Source: JANXQG01 sp963824275
GTDB taxonomy: Bacteria; Planctomycetota; Planctomycetia; Pirellulales; Thermoguttaceae
Assembly: GCA_963824275.1 (NCBI GenBank)
Contig: CAWGOT010000010.1
Location: forward strand, 893,675 to 957,674
DNA length: 64,000 nt
Direction: 5' to 3'
The notes under the pieces were generated by a model. It was not told where the DNA came from, ran no database searches, and saw only the letters and a list, made by a program, of their open reading frames with translations. Positions 28,613 to 39,259 of the stretch are shown here, piece after piece. Both the position numbers and the translations under genes were made by a program. Each line of letters begins with the position of its first letter. Position 1 is the stretch's first letter.

Positions 28613-29720
28613 CCATTAATTCAACACCACTTCGCAACTCTCACTTATCCTCGACGACGGCCGCCCGTCTACCCATTGATGAACATCGTGACAATCGCCA
28701 TCTGTGCGGTCATCTGCGGGGCCGACGACTTCGTGGCCATTGCGGAGTTCGGCAAGGCGCAATGCGCGTGGTTTTCGCGATTCTGGATCTGAAGGAGGGC
28801 GTCCCTTCCCATGATCGTTTCAACGCGATCTTCGCCACCATCAATCTGGCGGAGTTCGAGAAGTGTCTGCTCAGTTGGGTCACCGCGTTGCACGAGATTA
28901 GCGGCGGGCAAGTGATCGCCATCGACGGCAAGACGCTCCGCCGCAGTTACGACACCGCCAGCGGTAAGGCGGCGATTCACATGGTCAGTGCCTGGGCCAC
29001 AGCGAACTCCATTAGCCTTGGTCAAGTCGTCACCGACGCCAAGAGCAACGAGATCACAGCGATCCCGAAATTGCTGGAAATCATCGACATTTCCGGGGCC
29101 CTGGTGACCATCGACGCGATGGGCTGCCAGACGAAGATCGCCCAAAAGATCCTCGACGGCAAGGGCAATTACGTCCTCCATGTGAAGGAAAACCAGCCTA
29201 CGCTGTACCAGGCCATCCAGGACTACTTCATCAACCGCCTGGAGAACGACTTCGCCGGAACGACCTACCGTTCCTATCAGACCGAGGGCAAGGGGCACGG
29301 TCGGGAGGAGACACGCTCTTATTATCTCTGTCGGCTCCCAGCCGACTTGGCCGATGCGGTGCGTTGGCCTGGCTTGAAGGCCATCGGGATGGTCATCAGC
29401 ATCACCCAGCGCGATGGCAAGGAATGCACTGAATGTCCGCTACTACATCCTCAGCCAGTACCTCTCCGCGCGTCGCTTTGCAGGCGCGGTTCGGGGCCAC
29501 TGGGGGATCGAGAACCGGCTGCACTGGCAACTCGACGTAACCTTCCAGGAAGACCTGTGTCGCATCCGCAAGGGACATGCCGACGCCAACTTCAGCATCC
29601 TCCGCCGCACGGCACTGGCAATGCTGAAGAACGAAACGACGAGCAAAGTCGGGATCAAGAAAACGCCTCACCGCTGCCTGGGACGAAACCTATCTCGCAC
29701 AAATCCTTGTCGGAACGTGA
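28613..29720 (+). mobile_element. ISAs1-family (H-repeat type) insertion with frameshifted transposase
   Basis: The transposase reads HHFATLTYPRRRPPVYPLMN, IAICAVICGADDFVAIAEFG, LDLKEGVPSHDRFNAIFATI, GGQVIAIDGKTLRRSYDTAS, AIHMVSAWATANSISLGQVV, ALVTIDAMGCQTKIAQKILD, YVLHVKENQP and, after a shift near 29430, HWGIENRLHWQLDVTFQEDL. This is the DDE core of ISAs1/H-rpt transposases. A second shift near 29660 gives the true tail AAWDETYLAQILVGT with TGA 29718-29720. The N-terminal start codon and terminal inverted repeats are not evident. The element is flanked by a perfect 9-bp direct repeat, GCGACAAGC (28604-28612 and 29721-29729), and splits the RACo gene. Frameshifts near 28770, 29430 and 29660 would make it inactive if real. 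Confidence 0.8.
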
Positions 29721-30559
29721 GCGACAAGCCGCTGGAGCTGCTCGAGCCCGTCGGGCCGCGTGCGGGCCAGGAGAATTCGCGAGAGCACGTCGTCGCCGAA
29801 GCGGGTCTGCGGATTGAGCCGCGAGGCGACGCGAATCTGCCGGCCGGTGGCCAGGTCCAAGAGGGCGGCCACGAGCGTGGTGGTGCCGAGGTCGATGGCC
29901 ACGCCAAAGGAATCCCACTCCGTGTTTCCCGGCTCGAAGTCGATGAGGCGGTCGCGATCGAGCACGGCGGTGCCCTGGAAATGGCCCTCCCGCAGGCGGC
30001 CCGGGAGCTCGCGGACCATGCCCAAATCGGCCTGCGGGAGAGAGGGCTCCTTCTCTCCGCCCCTCTCTCCGCGGCCGAGACAGCGCTGGAGCCGGGCCAG
30101 GTCGGGCAGGTCGTCGCCGCGCGCGGGCGGGGGCAACTCGACATAGCGTTTGCTGATCGTCGCCGACCCTGGGTGCAGGGTGCCCGCTTCGGCTGCCACC
30201 GGAGTTTGCGAGCGGGTCAGGACCTGATAGGGCCGGTCGACCAGCGAGGTGGCGGGCACCAAGACGCTCATTGGCCCGTTGACGGTCGCCTGGCAGGCCA
30301 GCCGGCAACCGGCATGCAGTTCCTCTTGGCTGAGGGCCTTGAGTTCTTCGGCCGTCGGACCGGCATAAATTTCGGGATCTGCCCCGGCGCCTTGGCTGAC
30401 GATCACGCGGCACTTGCCGCACGTGCCCTCACCGCCGCACGGCGCGTCGAGCACGAGATCGGCCGCGGTGGCCGCCTCTTGCAGCCGGGTCCCCGCCAGC
30501 ACGTAGACCTGTTTGTCGCCGGGCTGGAAGGTGACCAGAAATTCCTCCTGTCGGTTCAT
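29721..30559 (-). pseudogene. RACo-type (DUF4445/ASKHA) activator, N-terminal part
   Basis: ATG 30557-30559 overlaps the LysR stop by four bases (ATGA), so the two genes are coupled. The N-terminus is a plant-type 2Fe-2S ferredoxin domain: DAPCGGEGTCGKCRVIVSQG and LHAGCRLACQATVNG. The middle domain follows, then the start of the ATPase (DSFGVAIDLGTTTLVAALLD, NPQTRFGDDVLSRILLA). RACo proteins use ATP to reduce inactive Co(II) corrinoid of methyltransferases. No corrinoid protein is visible nearby. Reading ends at GLEQLQRLVA where the insertion begins; without the insertion it would continue EALDEMIGEL. The organism has probably lost this activity unless another copy exists. Confidence 0.82.
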
Positions 30560-31458
30560 GATTCCTCCGGTTCCCGCAACTGGACTTCCTTGAGCAACTG
30601 GACGAACTTGGCCGCGGTGGGAGTGAATACCTTCCGCTGGCGATGGATGATACCGATGGGCCGGTGCAATTCGGGTGCGATCAGGCGGACGGCGACGAGG
30701 CTGCCGTTGCGGCAGGCCTCGCGGATCGGCGGCGCCGGCAGGATGCTGATCCCGGCCCCGATTTCCACCGCCTGCTTGATGGTCTCGATATTGTCGAACT
30801 CCATCACGATTCGGATGTTCACCGACCGCTGCCGCAAGTAGCGGTCGACCTCCTTGCGGATGCTCAGGTCGCGATCGAAGGCGATAAAATCCTCGTTCTG
30901 CAGGTGCTCGGCCGTGACCGCGGTTTCCTTGGCCAGGCGGTGTTGAGGGCTGCAAACCAGCACCATGCGTTCGCTGCGGAGGGGGATGACGTCAATATCG
31001 GGCGAGGTGGCCGGGTAGGAGATGATGCCCAGGTCGACCTCGGCGTTGTTGACCGCGTCGTAGACCTTATTGGGCCGCAGATATTCCAGCCGGACCTTGG
31101 CCTTGGGGTAGCGGCGCATGAAATCCTGCATACAGCGCCGCATGTCGTGCAGCCCTACCGAATAAATCGCCGCCACGCGGACCAGTCCGCTGATATCCAT
31201 GCGGAGCGAGCGGACGCGGGCCTCGACCGAGTCGTAGAGCTCCAGGACCTCGCGGAAGCCTTCGTAACAGGCCTGCCCTTCCGGGGTCAAGACAAAGGGC
31301 CGCTTGCTGCGATCGACCAACTGCACGCTGAAATGCTCTTCCACGCGGTGGACCGATTGGGTGGCCGCGGACTGGCTGACGCCGTTGATGGAGGCGCCGC
31401 GGGCGAAACTCTGGTGCTGGACAACATCACAAAAGATGCGCAAGGTCTCGATGTTCAT
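30556..31458 (-). CDS. LysR-family transcriptional regulator
   Basis: Intact, 300 residues. The N-terminal winged helix-turn-helix reads MNIETLRIFCDVVQHQSFAR, NGVSQSAATQSVHRVEEHF and RPFVLTPEGQACYEGFREVL. The effector domain includes GLVRVAAIYSVGLHDMRR, AEVDLGIISYPATSPDIDVI and VEIGAGISILPAPPIREACR, a CysB/CbbR-like arrangement. It is transcribed into the RACo gene with a 4-nt overlap, an unusual orientation for LysR regulators, which are more often divergent. A palindrome just upstream (31467-31477) may be its own operator. Confidence 0.88.
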   Translation of the reverse strand: MNIETLRIFCDVVQHQSFARGASINGVSQSAATQSVHRVEEHFSVQLVDRSKRPFVLTPEGQACYEGFREVLELYDSVEARVRSLRMDISGLVRVAAIYSVGLHDMRRCMQDFMRRYPKAKVRLEYLRPNKVYDAVNNAEVDLGIISYPATSPDIDVIPLRSERMVLVCSPQHRLAKETAVTAEHLQNEDFIAFDRDLSIRKEVDRYLRQRSVNIRIVMEFDNIETIKQAVEIGAGISILPAPPIREACRNGSLVAVRLIAPELHRPIGIIHRQRKVFTPTAAKFVQLLKEVQLREPEES

Positions 31459-31466
31459 AAGCCTAT

Positions 31467-31477
31467 CTTATCATAAG
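31467..31477. promoter_or_regulatory. Palindrome CTTATCATAAG upstream of LysR
   Basis: A perfect 5-1-5 palindrome 9 bp upstream of the LysR start, flanked by further TAAG/CTTA half-sites. It fits the LysR-box style (T-N11-A) and its position suits autorepression. Confidence 0.45.
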
Positions 31478-31569
31478 TTACGCTTATTTCAAGAGTGGGC
31501 GTCCGATTTGAGGTGCGGGAATTTTTGCGGCAGGTTAGAAACCGGTGCGGGGAGAGGGCGGGAGAGAGG

Positions 31570-31773
31570 GCGGTACGGTTCGACCGGCAACAACACGCTG
31601 AACACGGACGCGGCGATCGCCAAGTTTGCGGCAGCAACTTCAACGACGAGGCAGCCGATTTTGGCGCCGTGACTGCCGACGGCAGCGAAGTCGGGCAGGG
31701 CAAGGTCAACACGCAAAACAACACCGGCGCCACGGACTATGTGTTGAGCCTGATCGGCACTTGGGGCGGTTAG
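31570..31773 (+). pseudogene. Possible C-terminal relic of an exported protein
   Basis: Two frames give a continuous Asn/Gly-rich sequence: STGNNTLNTDAAIAKF, then DFGAVTADGSEVGQGKVNTQ and TGATDYVLSLIGTWGG ending in TAG. No start and no family; it may be the tail of an autotransporter-like or cell-surface protein. Low confidence. Confidence 0.25.
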
Positions 31774-31796
31774 CCTTCAGGCGAGTCGCTTTGGGG

Positions 31797-31965
31797 CCCG
31801 AGCCATAAATACGCTACCGATGGGTGGTTTTTGCCGGTACTTGCCGGAAGATCAGTCAGCTTCGCTTTCGCTGTCATCGCTTGGCGAGGGATTTGTTTAC
31901 TACGCCCGATGGGTGGTTTTTGCCCGAACTTGCTCGAATTTTCTCCTCGCTCGATCTTCTTTTCG
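31797..31965. repeat. Dispersed repeat with two internal direct copies, left copy
   Basis: Two related units begin CTACCGATGGGTGGTTTTTG (31814-31849) and CTACGCCCGATGGGTGGT (31900-31938). The whole block matches, in reverse complement, the last 150 bases of the window (63845-63987). In between lies a variable stretch rich in TTCGC. Confidence 0.75.
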
Positions 31966-32169
31966 GGAATTTTCCTTTCATCTCTGTCGGATTCTGGACG
32001 GTGTTTGGCCAAAATAGCCCATTTTGCTTGTTTTTTCCACAAATTCACCGATCGGACGTTGCTTGCAATATCAATCATACGAGGTGTATGCAAGTAAAAC
32101 ACGCGTGGAATTCTATGTCTTTACACTTCGGAGAGGCATCTACTTTCATGCCTCTCGTGGCGGTAAAGT

Positions 32170-32257
32170 GGCCAGTAAAGTGGCCACATTCGGCCACGTT
32201 TTGGCCAAATCCGGCCAGATCCGGCCAAATCCGGCCAGATCCGGCCACGTTTGGCCA
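32170..32257. repeat. Nine GGCCA motifs at about 10-bp spacing
   Basis: GGCC begins at 32170, 32182, 32192, 32203, 32213, 32223, 32233, 32243 and 32253, each followed by A. The six from 32203 to 32253 are spaced exactly 10 bp. The core unit is ATCCGGCCA(A/G). Such helical phasing puts all motifs on one DNA face. There is no gene here; function unknown. Confidence 0.75.
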
Positions 32258-32342
32258 CGAATCCCATATTGCACCCCCAGCAATAACGAGTTATCCATTC
32301 GATGGGTCATAAAATTCCCTCTTTTATGGGAGTAGTCGGCGT

Positions 32343-32465
32343 TCTGCGCTCATCCCTCATCCTTCATCGCTCATCCCTCGTCCTTCAAACTTGATCGCCC
32401 ATCCTTCGTCCCTCGTCCTTCAAACTTGATCGCTCATCCCTGTTCTTTCATCCTTCATCTTTCGG
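32343..32465. repeat. Imperfect tandem repeat of CATCCCTCGTCCTTC units
   Basis: Short units (CTCATCC, CCTTCATC, CTCGTCCTTC) repeat, with a 28-bp block ending CAAACTTGATCG present twice. Non-coding low-complexity DNA. Confidence 0.6.
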
Positions 32466-32506
32466 TCGGTCGCGGCGAAACCGGGTGATTTCAAGCCGCG
32501 ACCGAC
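32465..32506. repeat. 12-bp inverted repeat with 18-nt loop
   Basis: GTCGGTCGCGGC (32465-32476) pairs with GCCGCGACCGAC (32495-32506). Without a T-run it is not a clear terminator. From here to about 33136 I see no convincing gene, only short frames without ribosome sites. Confidence 0.5.
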
Positions 32507-33136
32507 ACCCGGCGCGAAACAGACGCGGGGTCGCCTTTCATCTCGCCCCAGGTTGGCTACACCGAGGGCGGGTTTCTTTTCACCGAATTGTCAAAGAACA
32601 ACGCGTTTCCACACATATATACGGATGAGGGCCTTGAAATGGGAAAATTATTTTCTGGTCTGGGCTGGAATCACGTCCTAATGCCTTTGCTAGTAACCAT
32701 TTAGGAAACTTCTGCCCTACGACAAATTGGTGCGCGCCGGGCGGGATTTTAGGGACCATTTCGGCTGGTGCCAGAACTTCTATCGGTGGCATATCTGTGG
32801 CCGGTTGACCACCCTACGGACTATTGTAATAATACTTTAGGTGTTACATTTGTTGGTGCGATACTCTCGGTGCGATGTTCGGGGCGATGTTTGGGGTCCG
32901 AGTCGCCAAAAAAGTTTTTGTCGCATTAGAGTCATACTATCTATGGGTTTGCCGCTAACTTCAATAGAACGAAATTTACTTCCTTTGGGCCACCAAAAAC
33001 AAGGAAAATCGACAAAATCGCGAAAATAGTCCGGAATTCGCGCCACTTTTTCGCGCCGATTGCAATTTCTATATGTAGGCCGCGTGTTCCTTCTTCACTC
33101 GCCGAGTGGTGGCCGCTAGTTCTTTGGCGAATCGGC

Positions 33137-33743
33137 CTATCCCCGCTCGGCAGAATTTCCTTCACAAACTGTCTCGCTCCGCGCCGACCGCAATTTCGCT
33201 CGGCGCTCCTTTCGGGAGAGGGGCGGTGGGTGCAGGATTCCATTTTTGGTGTGGCGACGACGGCATGCACTGGAAGTTCGTGGGCGACGGACCGGCGCGT
33301 TTTCTCGCCCCCATGGGGCCGGCTGTCGTCGATGTCTTTTGTTGAGTTCAAAGACGATCTTGCTGAGCGGGTTTGCGGGCCAGTGCGGCATTTGGATGAT
33401 GTCGGTCCAACCCTGCAACTGGCATGCCTTCAAGGACTCTCGTCTGCCTGCACCGCTTCTTATACTTCAGCATCGCCTCGCCGCGGAAGGAGAGCACGAG
33501 GCCGTCGAAAATGGGCAGGTGCGGACAGGGCGACCCTGGGACCTCATCGCATTTCGGAAGCTCGTCGATCGAGTGCTTCCCGCGGATAAAGTCGAGAAGG
33601 TCCAAGATGGTCGGCGGCTTTCCGAGCCCTGGCGACGGGCAGTTGCCGTTCGCCCCGGCACAGCGATGTTTCATGCGTCGGAAACAGCGCCCGTCCAGTC
33701 GCCACAGGCAAGTGCGGATCGGCGTGTCGATTCGGATTGTCAT
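33137..33743 (-). CDS. Hypothetical Cys-containing protein, one frameshift
   Basis: ATG 33741-33743 is preceded by TTAGGAG at eight bases, a good ribosome site. The product starts MTIRIDTPIRTCLWRLDGRC and has a Cys-rich stretch (HRCAGANGNCPSPG) followed by PPTILDLLDFIRGKHSIDEL and LVLSFRGEAMLKYKKRC. Near 33430 the frame changes; the other frame gives MQLQGWTDIIQMPHWPANPL, SKIVFELNKRHRRQP and runs to 33137, though its tail covers repeat-like DNA and may not be genuine. No family recognised. It sits directly against the truncated 5' end of the Rhs gene, divergent from it. Confidence 0.45.
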
Positions 33744-33765
33744 AACAATCTCCTAAGGTTGTCCT

Positions 33766-36700
33766 CACCCAGTCCTACCAGTGCTTCGTCGCCTATCCTG
33801 CGGCGGGTAACCGCGCGACGAACGCCCCGTTTACGGTCGATGATGGTGCGACCGCCATCTCGACCGTAATGGTCAACCAGCAGATGGTCCCCACGGATGC
33901 CACCGGCGATGGTATGGCGTGGCAAAACTTGGGGGTCTACCCGGCCGGTTCCGGGGACCTGAACGTCACTTTGGGCGACGCTGCAAATGGGTTTGTCATC
34001 GCCAACGCGGTCTGCCTGGCGGCGGTCCCCGCCACGACCGCCGCTCCCAGCGTCGTCTGCACCGGCGACGCCGCCTACTCCGAATCGCCCAACAGCAACT
34101 GGCAGAGTTACGCCGACGCCTCGGCCTACAACGGCGACTTCCGCTACTGCACCCCGGCACGGGGGCGAACACCGCCACCTGGACCTTCGCCGACGTCGAT
34201 CCCACCGCCCAATATCAGGTCTACGCCACCTGGACGGCGGCTGGCGACCGCGCCGATAACGCGCCCTACACGGTCTCGGACGGCACGACTCCGCTGGCCA
34301 CCGTGAACATGAACCAGCAGTTCGCCCCCAGCGATGCCACCATCGCAGCGCAAGGTTGGGAAAGCCTCGGCACCTACACGGCTGCCAGCGGCACGCTCAA
34401 CGTGAGCCTCAGCGATAATGCTGACGGGGTTGTCGTGGCAAATGCGGTCACGATCGTGCAGACGCAGGCGCCGAGCACCACTCCCAGCATGGTAGACAAC
34501 AGCGATGGTGCCTTCTCGGAAAGCGGCAGCGGATGGCAAGGTTACAGCGATAGCTCGTCGGTCGACGGCGGCTTCCGCTACTGCGCCGCCGGAACGGGCG
34601 AGAACACGGCGGCAATGGACTTCGCCAACGTCAACCCGTCCACGCAATACCAGGTCTACGCCACCTGGTCTGCGGCCGGAAACCGCGCAACCGACGCCCC
34701 CTATACGGTCTCCGATGGCGGCACTACGCTTGCGACCGTGGACATGAATCAGCAGTTCGCCCCCAGCGATCTCACGGTCAGCGGACAAGGCTGGGAGAGC
34801 CTCGGCACGTTCACCGCCGCAAGCGGCACGCTCAACGTCGGGCTCAGCGATAATGCCGACGGAATCGTGGACGCTGATGCCGTCATGATCCTCCCCGTCC
34901 AGCCGCCCACCATCGCGCCCAGCATGGTAGACAACAGCGATGGGGCCTTCTCGGAAAGTGGCACCGGCTGGCAGGGCTATAGCGATAGCTCGTCGGTCAA
35001 CGGCGGCTTCCGCTACTGCACCGCCGGCACGGGCGAGAACACGGCCACCTGGACCTTCGCCAACGTCAGTCCTACGGCCCAATATCAGATCTATGCCACC
35101 TGGTCGGCTGCCGGCCTGCCGGCGCATCTGGTGCTGACCGGCAACGGCGTGGCGGTCATCAACAACGACCAGGTCGACATCTGGGACTGGGACAACCTTG
35201 ACAACGATTCCTGCGCGGACTGCTGCCCGGACTGCTGTTCGCCGAGCACGAACTGGGTGCTCGTGCCGCGGAAGCCGCAGGAGCAGGGGACGATGGACTA
35301 CGATGAGAGCAGCAACACCTTCACGCAGACCGTCGACGGCACGCAGTACATTTTCGACGGGCCGGACCCGGACGACGATGCCTGGGACAGCCCTAACGAC
35401 TTCGGGCTGCTGAGCGAGAGCATCGACCCCTACGGCAACCAGACCGACTACTACTACCAGCGACGGCAACGATTCCGACAGCTACCAGCTTGCGAGCCAG
35501 ATCTGGACGGTCGGCCCAGACGTTAACGGCTGCCATTCCCAGGAGCAGATCGCCTACGACTACAGCGACAGCGGCCTGACCGAGACGGTGACGCTGGGCT
35601 GTACGAACGGCACAGGAACGGGAGCCCCGGTTCCCGGCACGGGAGGCGAGGGCGAGCCCGCCGCCGTTTACTGGTATACGGACGGCGAGGCCGATCAAAC
35701 CGTGGGAAGCGCCGATTTCGTCTGCAACGGCAACGGCGATCCGGAACTGATCGAGACGTACGACGCCGAGGGGGATAAGCTCAGCGAGACCGATCCCGAC
35801 AAGAACAAAACGACCTACGGCTACGACGGCTACGACGAGTTGGCCAGCCAAAGCCAGACGATCACCGTCTCTTCCGGCACGTCAGTGACCGCCACGACCA
35901 CGTACAACTACGACGCCGACGGGAACCTGCTGCAAGCGGCCGACGCCGACGCGAACGCCAACGGCGGGACCGGCACGGGCAGCGTCATCGTGTACGCTTA
36001 CAACTCCGTGAACGAGGAGACGAGCGAAACGTGGTATAATTGCATCAGCGACGCGAACGACCAGACCGGCGCCACCAACCTGATCACGCGTGCCTACGAC
36101 GCGGACGGCGAGCTTCTCGAAACGCAGGAGATCGACTGCGGTGCTATCTGCGCCTACCAGTACACCTACAACAGCCTCGGGCAGCAAACCAGCGTCGACA
36201 ACCTCGGCAGCGGCCCGACGGGGACCACCGGCACACCGGGCGTGCCCGACGTGGTGCTGACAGCGAGCTACGATGCCGACGGAAACCGCAGGACGCTGAG
36301 CGCCTCGCTCAGCCCGACGGCTGGCGGGACGCAAACCGCGGATTTCGTCGACTCCTATGGCTACGACGCCCAGAATCGCGAGGTGTCGATCTCCCAAGCG
36401 TTCGGTGCCGTCGATTACGTGGAGGGGATGAAGGTGGGCTTCGGCTACAATGCGGATGGCCAAGTGGCCGGTATCAGCCGCTGGAGCCAGACCACCTCCG
36501 ATCCCACGACGGGCAGCGTAGTCGCGACGAGCAGCTACAGCTATGATTGTTTCGGTCGCGTGACGACACTTGCGCAAGTCCTCGGGGCCTCGAACACGCC
36601 GTACACCACCGACGCCTGGACGTACGATGCCGACAGCCACGTGCAGAGTTACAGCAACTCGGTGTATGATGGCGACAACATCTCCAGCTATAGCTACGAC

Positions 36701-39259
36701 AAGGATGGGCAGTTGACCGGCGACACGGCTACCATGGCGTGGAATTCGGTCGCCAACGCGTTCGATCCGAACGGAAATCCGACGAGCATGGTAAACGTGC
36801 CCGCGACGTTGATCGGGGCAAAGGGCAACACGCTCCTTTACAATGGCGCACAAAGCTACGTTTACGACCCCGATGGCAACGTGGTTCTATCCTGGCAAAG
36901 CCTCCAGGCGGAGTCGGCGCCGACGAGCACCGACCGGCGAGTGATGGCCTACCAGTGGGATGCCCGCGGGCGGCTGGTGCAGGTGACGATCTATGCCAGC
37001 GGCAGCGACTACCTCGCGAATCCGAAAGTCCCGAAGGAGATCGTCGATTACACCTACGACATGTTCAACAACCTGATCGGGCGGACGGACACGACCTACG
37101 CCGGCGGTATCCAGACGGGCAGTACGACACAATGTTACGTCTACGACGGCGCGAACCCGGTTTTGGCCTTCAACGGCGGCGGCTGCCTCACGGACCGATA
37201 CCTTTTCGGCCCGGCCGTGGACCAGGTCCTGGCCGACGAGTATTTTGGCGGTTCGACAACGCTGTATCCGACGACGTACGGCAGTGCGTTCTGGGCTCTC
37301 ACGGACAGCCAGAACTCGGTGACGGACATAGTCGACGACCTCGGCTGTGCCGTAGAGCACATCGACTACAGCCCATTTGGCCTGCCGTCTCCCGAAGATG
37401 TTGTTTCGGAAACGTACAATCCTTGGGGGTCCGAGCTTCCCAAAGGGTACAATTTTCCTTTCGGCTTCACGGGGACCTATACCGACCCGGTGACGAACTT
37501 GCAGCTCCACGGCCTCCGCTGGTGTAGCCCGCTCAGCCAACGCTGGCTGAGCGAAGACCCGAGTGCGCTTGCCAGGGACCCCAACCTTTACCGTTACTGC
37601 AGCAACTCGCCCGTCAACGTTACCGATCCCAACGGGCAGTGGGGCGTTGCGGACGACGCCCTCGCCATGGGCACCGGCTTCGTCTATGGGGTTGTGGGCC
37701 AGGGCGTCGGCGACCTTCTGAGCGGTCACCTCAGCAGTTGGGAAAATTACGTGGGCGCGGGGGTGGGCGGCGCGGCGGCTGCTGAGACCATGCTCTACAC
37801 GGCCAACCCCGTGCTGGCCGGCATGGCCAGCGGGGCGGCGAGCAACGCCACCACGCAGGCCCTGCTGATGGCCGAAAACAAGCAGCAGAACTTCGAGCTG
37901 GCGACTTTCGCGATGGCCACCGGCATGGGCGGCGCCGGCGCGCTGGTGGGGAGCATGATGAACAATGCGACCGCGCCCTTGGGCCGCATGCTCAGCAACG
38001 GGCTGCAAGGTAGTTTGCCCCTCTCGCCGGAAACATCCTGCTATATCGTAAGCACGCTGATGAGCGGCGTGAACGGGATGTTGACCGGCGGGGTGCTGGG
38101 GGGAATGATGGGCGGCTTCCAGGGCTATATCAGTCATGGCTGGGAGGGTGTCCTCGATGGGATGTATGCCGGCATGGCCAAGGGGGCCGGCCAAGGTCTG
38201 GCCAACGGCCTCATCATGGCCGCGATCGATCCGTTCATTTGCTTCACGGCCGGCACTCTCGTGCATAAGGCCAGCGGCAAGGAAGTGATCGAAAGCCTTC
38301 GGGTCGGGCAGCGGACGTTGACCGAAGACACAAAGGACTCCGCCGACTTGCCGGGCGACGACCCGACCGAAGTCGATCCGCGAACCTGGCGGCTCGTGCA
38401 GGTGCGAACGGCCAAGCCGGCCGGTAGCGCCAACCTCGTGGATGTCGAACTGCTTCGGCCGCTTGCGTGGATCGAGCAAACCCGGGCACTGGTCGGATCG
38501 CAAATCCACTTCGAACTTGCCGAATTGGGCATTGACGGTCCCGCCTGCGTCCTCGCCATCGAGCCATGCCCGGAAATCGAGCGCGGTCGCGGCCGAGTTA
38601 TCACCGGCACCTTCACCACAGCCCGTTGTGGGGTACTCGACCTTCGTTTGTCGAGCGGCGAGGTCTTGGAACCCACGCCCCCGCACCGGTTCTTCAGCGA
38701 TACCCGGCAGGACTGGGTGGCGGCTGAGAAGCTTCGTGTCGGCGAATGCCTCCGCACGGCCTCAGGGCCGGCGGTTACGGTGGAATCCATCGCCTTGAAG
38801 GCGGGCGAGCACCGAGTGTATAATCTGGAGGTCGAGCAGGAGCACCAGTTCTACGTCGGCGAAAGCGGAGTGCTGGTGCATAATAGTTATACGCGCCAGG
38901 ACCGCGTAGTCTCGCGCCATTACTCCTCCTCTCCCGAGGGAACCGCGTTGCACGAGGAGGCGCAAGCGTACAGAAGCGTACACCCGGACGGCGCAAATGA
39001 GATTCGCAATTTTGCTGCTGCCGACGTCGTTGTGGACGGAGTCGAGAAAACCGTGGTCTTCACAAATGTGCCTGGAGTCGAACATTCTGAGCAGCGGTTG
39101 ATTCGTTGGAGCAACCTTCTCGCAGATAGAGGATCGTCTGTGGAAGTTCGTAGAGTATATACTGAACGGCCCCCGTGCGGCGAAAATTGGGCCAATTGCA
39201 CTAACCAGTTGGCAGGCAAGTTTGGCTCCGATCTAGACGTTTATCATGGAGATCGATAG
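33766..39259 (+). CDS. Rhs/YD-repeat polymorphic toxin with Hint domain and deaminase tip, 5' truncated
   Basis: Giant surface or secreted toxin. It begins abruptly, without start or signal peptide, inside a golvesin/Xly-CBD-like repeat. About 3.5 tandem copies of this roughly 140-residue unit (QVYATWSAAGNRATDAPYTV, GWESLGTFTAASGTLNVGL) run to 35110, where the last copy is cut mid-strand. YD repeats follow (TYNYDADGNLLQAADAD, SYGYDAQNREVSISQ), then the Rhs core (GFTGTYTDPVTNLQLHGLRW, RWLSEDPSALARDPNLYRY). After a Gly/Ala-rich helical part comes a pretoxin Hint domain, CFTAGTLVHKASG to GESGVLVHN (about 38236-38883). The last 120 residues are a predicted zinc deaminase with HSEQRLIRW and PCGENWANC. 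Frames change near 34170 and 35460. TAG 39257-39259 overlaps the immunity gene start. Confidence 0.85.
38855..38883 (+). repeat. 29-bp Hint-end repeat, copy 1
   Basis: Codes for VGESGVLVHN at the end of the Hint domain. An almost identical 29-bp segment (one base different) at 39937-39965 begins the next orphan toxin tip. This is the short homology expected for recombination that swaps Rhs tips. Confidence 0.8.

Noticed and set aside
28613..29720. Terminal inverted repeats of the ISAs1-type element
   Set aside because: The two ends were compared and show no inverted match; only the 9-bp direct repeat is supported.
32170..32257. CRISPR array or plasmid iterons
   Set aside because: The unit is only 10 bp with no spacers, and there is no replication or cas gene nearby.
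32580..33046. Two short minus-strand frames (70 and 69 codons)
   Set aside because: No ribosome sites, no recognisable family, and located in AT-richer repetitive DNA.
38236..38883. Intein in the Rhs protein
   Set aside because: The CFTAGTLV ... VHN boundaries and the following toxin fit a pretoxin Hint domain; no downstream host-protein continuation is seen.
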